Assembly: GCF_006517175.1 (NCBI RefSeq)
Contig: NZ_CP041186.1
Coordinates: forward strand, 5,359,074-5,423,073
Reading direction: 5' to 3'
Source: Persicimonas caeni
GTDB lineage: Bacteria; Myxococcota_A; Bradymonadia; Bradymonadales; Bradymonadaceae
Length of the DNA stretch: 64,000 nucleotides
Shown one piece after another: positions 60,627-64,000 of the stretch. Within the stretch, counting starts at the first letter, position 1; each line of letters begins with the position of its first letter. The translations under genes and the position numbers were made by a program. The notes beneath the pieces were generated by a model. The model was not told the origin of the DNA and searched no databases. It saw only the letters and a program-made list of their open reading frames with translations.

Positions 60627-63600
60627 ATGATGATGGAACAACGGACACACCGACACAGATCGCACGCGCCGCGCCTGCCGGCCGGCGTCGCCCTGCTAGC
60701 CCTGGCGGCCTGCCTGCACGTGCCGTTCGACGCGCCGGCTCAGGAGCCCGCCGACCAGGAGCGGGAGCAGACCCGCCGAGAGCTCGGGCTGACCATCAGC
60801 GGCGGCGCCAGCCTGGGCGCCTACGAGGCGGGCATCAACTGGGCGCTCATCAAATACCTGCGCTCGGCGCAGGCCCGCGGCGACGCCATCGCCTACGACC
60901 TGACCACCGTCACCGGCGCGTCGGCCGGGGCGGTGAACACCCTGCTGACCACCGTCAACTGGTGCAAGGATTTCAGCCAGGAGCACCGCGGCCAGCCCGA
61001 CGGCCAGTGCGTCTCCGACGAGCAGGTCATCTGCAATGACATCGACGACAATATCTTCCGCAACACGTGGATGGCCGTGGGCTTCGACGCCGACCCCTCC
61101 CTGCTGCCGCGTTCGGCCGACGGCTACCTCGACGACGACGGGCTGTTCACCCGGCGCGCCTTCGGACGCAGCCTCGAGGTGCTCGACCGTGAGCTCGGCG
61201 AGTCGAATTTTCGACCGGAGTGCTCGCTCGATAACCTCGGGATCACGGTGACCCGGGACGTGCCCGGCAAGCTGACCAAGGGCGGCCTGCAGACCTACAA
61301 CCAACGCTTTGTGGTGCCGTGGCGCGTCGACGTCGACGACGGCGGCGAGCTTCGGTTCGCCTACCAGCCCATCCACGACGGCGAGCACCCGATCCACAAC
61401 ATCTTGCAGTTGGCGTCGGTGCTCGACCCCTCGACCGGCCAACGCCACGTGCCGCGCCGCATCGTCTTCGACGCGGTGGAGACCTCCAGCGCCTTTCCGA
61501 TCGCCTTTGCGCGCAAGCAACTCTACTACTGCGCGCTCGAGTGCTCACCGCAGCACGGGCTGGTCGGCTCCCAGGTTGTCGTCGACGGGGAGGTGTTGTC
61601 GTGCCCGGACATCGAGGGGCAGCCGGCCCAGATCTGCTGGGGCGACTTTATCGACGGCGGGGTCTTCGACAACGTGCCCCTGGGGCTGGCGGCGGCGATG
61701 GCCGAAACGCGCCGGGCGGCGCGACACACCCCGCAGGCGCCGATGACCTACCTGTATATGGACCCCGACCAACGCCGGATGCACGGCGCCGACCCCACCA
61801 AGACGCGGCGGGCGATCCGGGGTCCGGGCTACTCGCCGCGTGGGCTGTCGTTTTACGCCGAGTGGCTCGAGGGGGCGATCGACTCGGCGCGTAGCTCCGA
61901 GCTGTACCACACGTTGCTCGACCACCTGTGGAACGAGGGCGCCGCCGCGCTGGCGGGCCGGGTGGCCCAGACCCTCACGCGCACCTCCCGGGTCTACGCG
62001 CGCGCCGCCGAGCTCGGCGTCGCCGACAAACTGACCGCCTCCGAGCTGTCGGCGGCCGACCGCCAGGCCCTCGCCAAGCTCGGGGTGCGCCGCCCCGACG
62101 CGTTCGCCCAGCAGCAGTTGAGCCTGTTGGCCGACAACCCCCAGCCGTCCGCGAGCGACGCGCCCACCCAGGCGTCGCGCAAAAAGCAGGCCTTCGCGCT
62201 CCTCGAGGCGTTCGACGAGAAGGTCGAACTCGACGCGGCCGACTACGCGGCCACCCACCCCTGCCATGCGGTCGCCCTGGCCCAGCAGGCCGACGACGAG
62301 CGCCCGGTCGCTCCCGCCGGCTTCGCCATCGACGATTCCCTGCACATCGCTGCCTTCACAGGGTGCCTGCTGGCCGACCGACACCGGCTCGCCGACGCCT
62401 TCTTCGGCGCCGACGGCCACGCCGCGGCCGAGGGGCTGGCTCAACTCTTCGGGTTTCTGGCGGTCGACTACGCCGAGGCCGAGCATCGCGGGGCGCCGAG
62501 CACCCAACCGCTGCGCGCGATGATCCTCGACGCGATCGTCGAGGCGGCCTCGCTCGCCTTTGTACGAGCCCCCTCGTTGGCCCCGGCGATGCGTCACGAA
62601 GCGCGCCAGATGGCTGCACACGCCGCGTTGGCTCGGCGCCTGCAGTCCTCGGTGGAGAGGGGGCGGCGCCTCGTGCTCTCCACGCGCTTGTCGCCGGTCG
62701 TGGGCGACTACTTCTCGGCGTTCGGCGCCTTTTTGGACAAGGGCTTTCGCCACTACGACTACCTGGTCGGGGTCTATGACGCGTTGCACTCCATCGCGTC
62801 CTATCAGTGCCAGCGCCAGAGCTACTACGCGCCCCACCCGGTGAGCCGCGTCGGTCGGGTGCCCACGCAGACCCACCTGAACCTGTGGAGCGAGGTGACC
62901 CAACGGTGTGTGGTCGAGCGGATGAACGCCGCCGCCGACGCCCTCGGGGTCGACGAGGTGGCCGACGCACACTTTATCGTGGCCTCTCTGGCCAGACAGG
63001 AGGCCCAGGTCGCCCTGGGCGTCGACGGGGCGAAACGGGTGTGGGCCGACTTGCGCCGCGCGCTCGACAAGGACGACGCCACGGTCGACAACGTGCTCTT
63101 CGTCGAGCAGATCCCCCCCGGCAGCCCGAACCTGCAGGCCCTCCTGGAGGTGATGATGGGCACGCGCGCTCCCTGCCAGAACCACCCGGCCAACGAGACC
63201 TGCCCGACCGAAGTCGACCCGGACGCGTTCTTCGAGCGACTCGCCGACGCCGGGTTTACGCCAAGCCCCAACGGGGTGGTGGCGATGATCCTCGACAAGG
63301 CGCCGGGCTGGTACTTCGACCCGGTGCGCCAGATCACCCGCCGCATGCGCGCCATCGAGGCCAGCGACAAGTTCGCGCCCGGCGTCGCCCTGTTCGACGG
63401 CGCGCAGACGGGGGTCAACATGGCCCAGAAGGTCGACCGGGTCGAAGCCGAATTCGGCCGCCCGGTCGACGACGGGCTGCACTGGCTGGCGCCGTACTCG
63501 GCCGCCGAGCCTGCCTTCTGGACCCAGACGCTGCTGCCCAACGAGCTTCGGTTGAACGTGGCCACCCAACGTGAGCGCAGCGCCCGCGTCGGCTTCGAGG

Positions 63601-64000
63601 TCCAGTGGCGCTTCGCCGAGTTGGGGTTTGCCGACAGTGGCCAGGCGCTGGGCGGGCTGTCGCCGCACTACAGTTGGAACCGACGCCGCCACGAGGTGGG
63701 CATGGAGCTGCTCGACTACTCGGTACGCGTCGCCAGCGACGCCGGCATCCACGGGGCTCGCCTGGGCGTGCACGCCAGCTACCTGTGGGACGACCCCGCC
63801 GGTGACTGGCTGGCAGTAGGGCCGAGGCTTGTTGTCCACACCCGCTTCGTCGACTTCGCGGTGCGCTACAACCATGCGTGGAGCGCGGTCACCGACCCCG
63901 ACGGGCGCTCGGAAGTGCTCATCGGCCTCGGGTTCACCGGCCTCGACCAACTGGCCGGCGCCGGCGTCTACCTCGCCCCGGAGGCCACCCGGGCCTACGA
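60627..64000 (+). CDS. Patatin-like phospholipase lipoprotein with beta-barrel-like C-terminus (partial)
   Basis: Over 1120 residues; the frame is open at the right edge. The start may be any of three successive ATGs (60627, 60630, 60633); no strong SD. Lipobox-like LALAAC near residue 29. Patatin domain ~50-430: oxyanion-hole loop SGGASLGAYEAG, nucleophile elbow GASAGA (Ser in GxSxG) and catalytic Asp in DGGVFDNVP. Long helical regions follow (~430-960). The last ~150 visible residues alternate amphipathic strands (ARVGFEVQWRFAELGF, GARLGVHASYLW, PRLVVHTRFVDFAVRYNHAW) like an outer-membrane barrel. Predicted to hydrolyse membrane phospholipids from the cell surface or after export. Third gene of the sigma-54 cluster. 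Confidence 0.85.
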   Translation, partial: MMMEQRTHRHRSHAPRLPAGVALLALAACLHVPFDAPAQEPADQEREQTRRELGLTISGGASLGAYEAGINWALIKYLRSAQARGDAIAYDLTTVTGASAGAVNTLLTTVNWCKDFSQEHRGQPDGQCVSDEQVICNDIDDNIFRNTWMAVGFDADPSLLPRSADGYLDDDGLFTRRAFGRSLEVLDRELGESNFRPECSLDNLGITVTRDVPGKLTKGGLQTYNQRFVVPWRVDVDDGGELRFAYQPIHDGEHPIHNILQLASVLDPSTGQRHVPRRIVFDAVETSSAFPIAFARKQLYYCALECSPQHGLVGSQVVVDGEVLSCPDIEGQPAQICWGDFIDGGVFDNVPLGLAAAMAETRRAARHTPQAPMTYLYMDPDQRRMHGADPTKTRRAIRGPGYSPRGLSFYAEWLEGAIDSARSSELYHTLLDHLWNEGAAALAGRVAQTLTRTSRVYARAAELGVADKLTASELSAADRQALAKLGVRRPDAFAQQQLSLLADNPQPSASDAPTQASRKKQAFALLEAFDEKVELDAADYAATHPCHAVALAQQADDERPVAPAGFAIDDSLHIAAFTGCLLADRHRLADAFFGADGHAAAEGLAQLFGFLAVDYAEAEHRGAPSTQPLRAMILDAIVEAASLAFVRAPSLAPAMRHEARQMAAHAALARRLQSSVERGRRLVLSTRLSPVVGDYFSAFGAFLDKGFRHYDYLVGVYDALHSIASYQCQRQSYYAPHPVSRVGRVPTQTHLNLWSEVTQRCVVERMNAAADALGVDEVADAHFIVASLARQEAQVALGVDGAKRVWADLRRALDKDDATVDNVLFVEQIPPGSPNLQALLEVMMGTRAPCQNHPANETCPTEVDPDAFFERLADAGFTPSPNGVVAMILDKAPGWYFDPVRQITRRMRAIEASDKFAPGVALFDGAQTGVNMAQKVDRVEAEFGRPVDDGLHWLAPYSAAEPAFWTQTLLPNELRLNVATQRERSARVGFEVQWRFAELGFADSGQALGGLSPHYSWNRRRHEVGMELLDYSVRVASDAGIHGARLGVHASYLWDDPAGDWLAVGPRLVVHTRFVDFAVRYNHAWSAVTDPDGRSEVLIGLGFTGLDQLAGAGVYLAPEATRAY

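Overview
The window (about 63-65% G+C by eye, strongly GC-ending codons, small intergenic gaps) looks like chromosome from a predatory or gliding deltaproteobacterial-type bacterium of the Myxococcota/Bradymonadota group. The evidence is a Glt/Agl-type gliding-motility gene run, a Tgl-like type IV pilus pilotin, a full pilMNOPQ operon, a MYXO-CTERM-like C-terminal sorting signal, many TPR lipoproteins, myxobacterial-style C4 zinc-ribbon/GYF proteins and a large Ser/Thr kinase paired with a sigma-54 activator. Bradymonadales is my best guess for the order, by inference only; nothing in the window (no rRNA) settles the taxon.

Layout. 1-10.4 kb: a co-directional block encoding an outer-membrane beta-barrel (partial), three large TPR proteins, a small exported protein and a GltJ/AgmX-like trans-envelope protein, matching the Myxococcus gltA/B-gltC and gltD-E-F-J sets. 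10.4-19.3 kb: an RqcH/NFACT protein, a Tgl-like pilotin overlapping an L,D-transpeptidase, a GYF-like acidic membrane protein, a 3-methyladenine DNA glycosylase and two exported proteins of unknown function. 19.4-24.7 kb: a hybrid kinase with an ethylene-receptor-like membrane sensor, its overlapping single-domain response regulator, and a DUF1641-sulfide:quinone oxidoreductase pair. 24.8-35.1 kb: tRNA-Arg(CCG), a HEAT-repeat membrane protein, a PEGA protein, YacG, two acidic envelope proteins, NDH-2, ProB and DksA. 35.2-42.4 kb: pilMNOPQ, with an unusually built PilQ. 42.5-49.4 kb: a lipoprotein, a SpoIID-domain surface protein, a DUF6178-like protein and a class I lysyl-tRNA synthetase.

49.4-64 kb is the most unusual part. 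A Ser/Thr kinase with a degenerate nucleotide-binding region and a TPR-like tail is translationally coupled to a GAFTGA-bearing sigma-54 activator. Divergent from them is a gene set led by a P47/OrfX-like (TULIP) protein, followed 9 nt later by a 956-residue Gly-rich/helical protein. After an array of small hairpin repeats comes a patatin-like lipoprotein whose C-terminal part looks like a beta-barrel. The divergent gap holds a good -24/-12 promoter and three tandem copies of an inverted repeat at 21-22 bp phasing. I read this as a dedicated, sigma-54-switched effector or toxin-like locus. That function is inference; the promoter, repeats and gene arrangement are seen directly.
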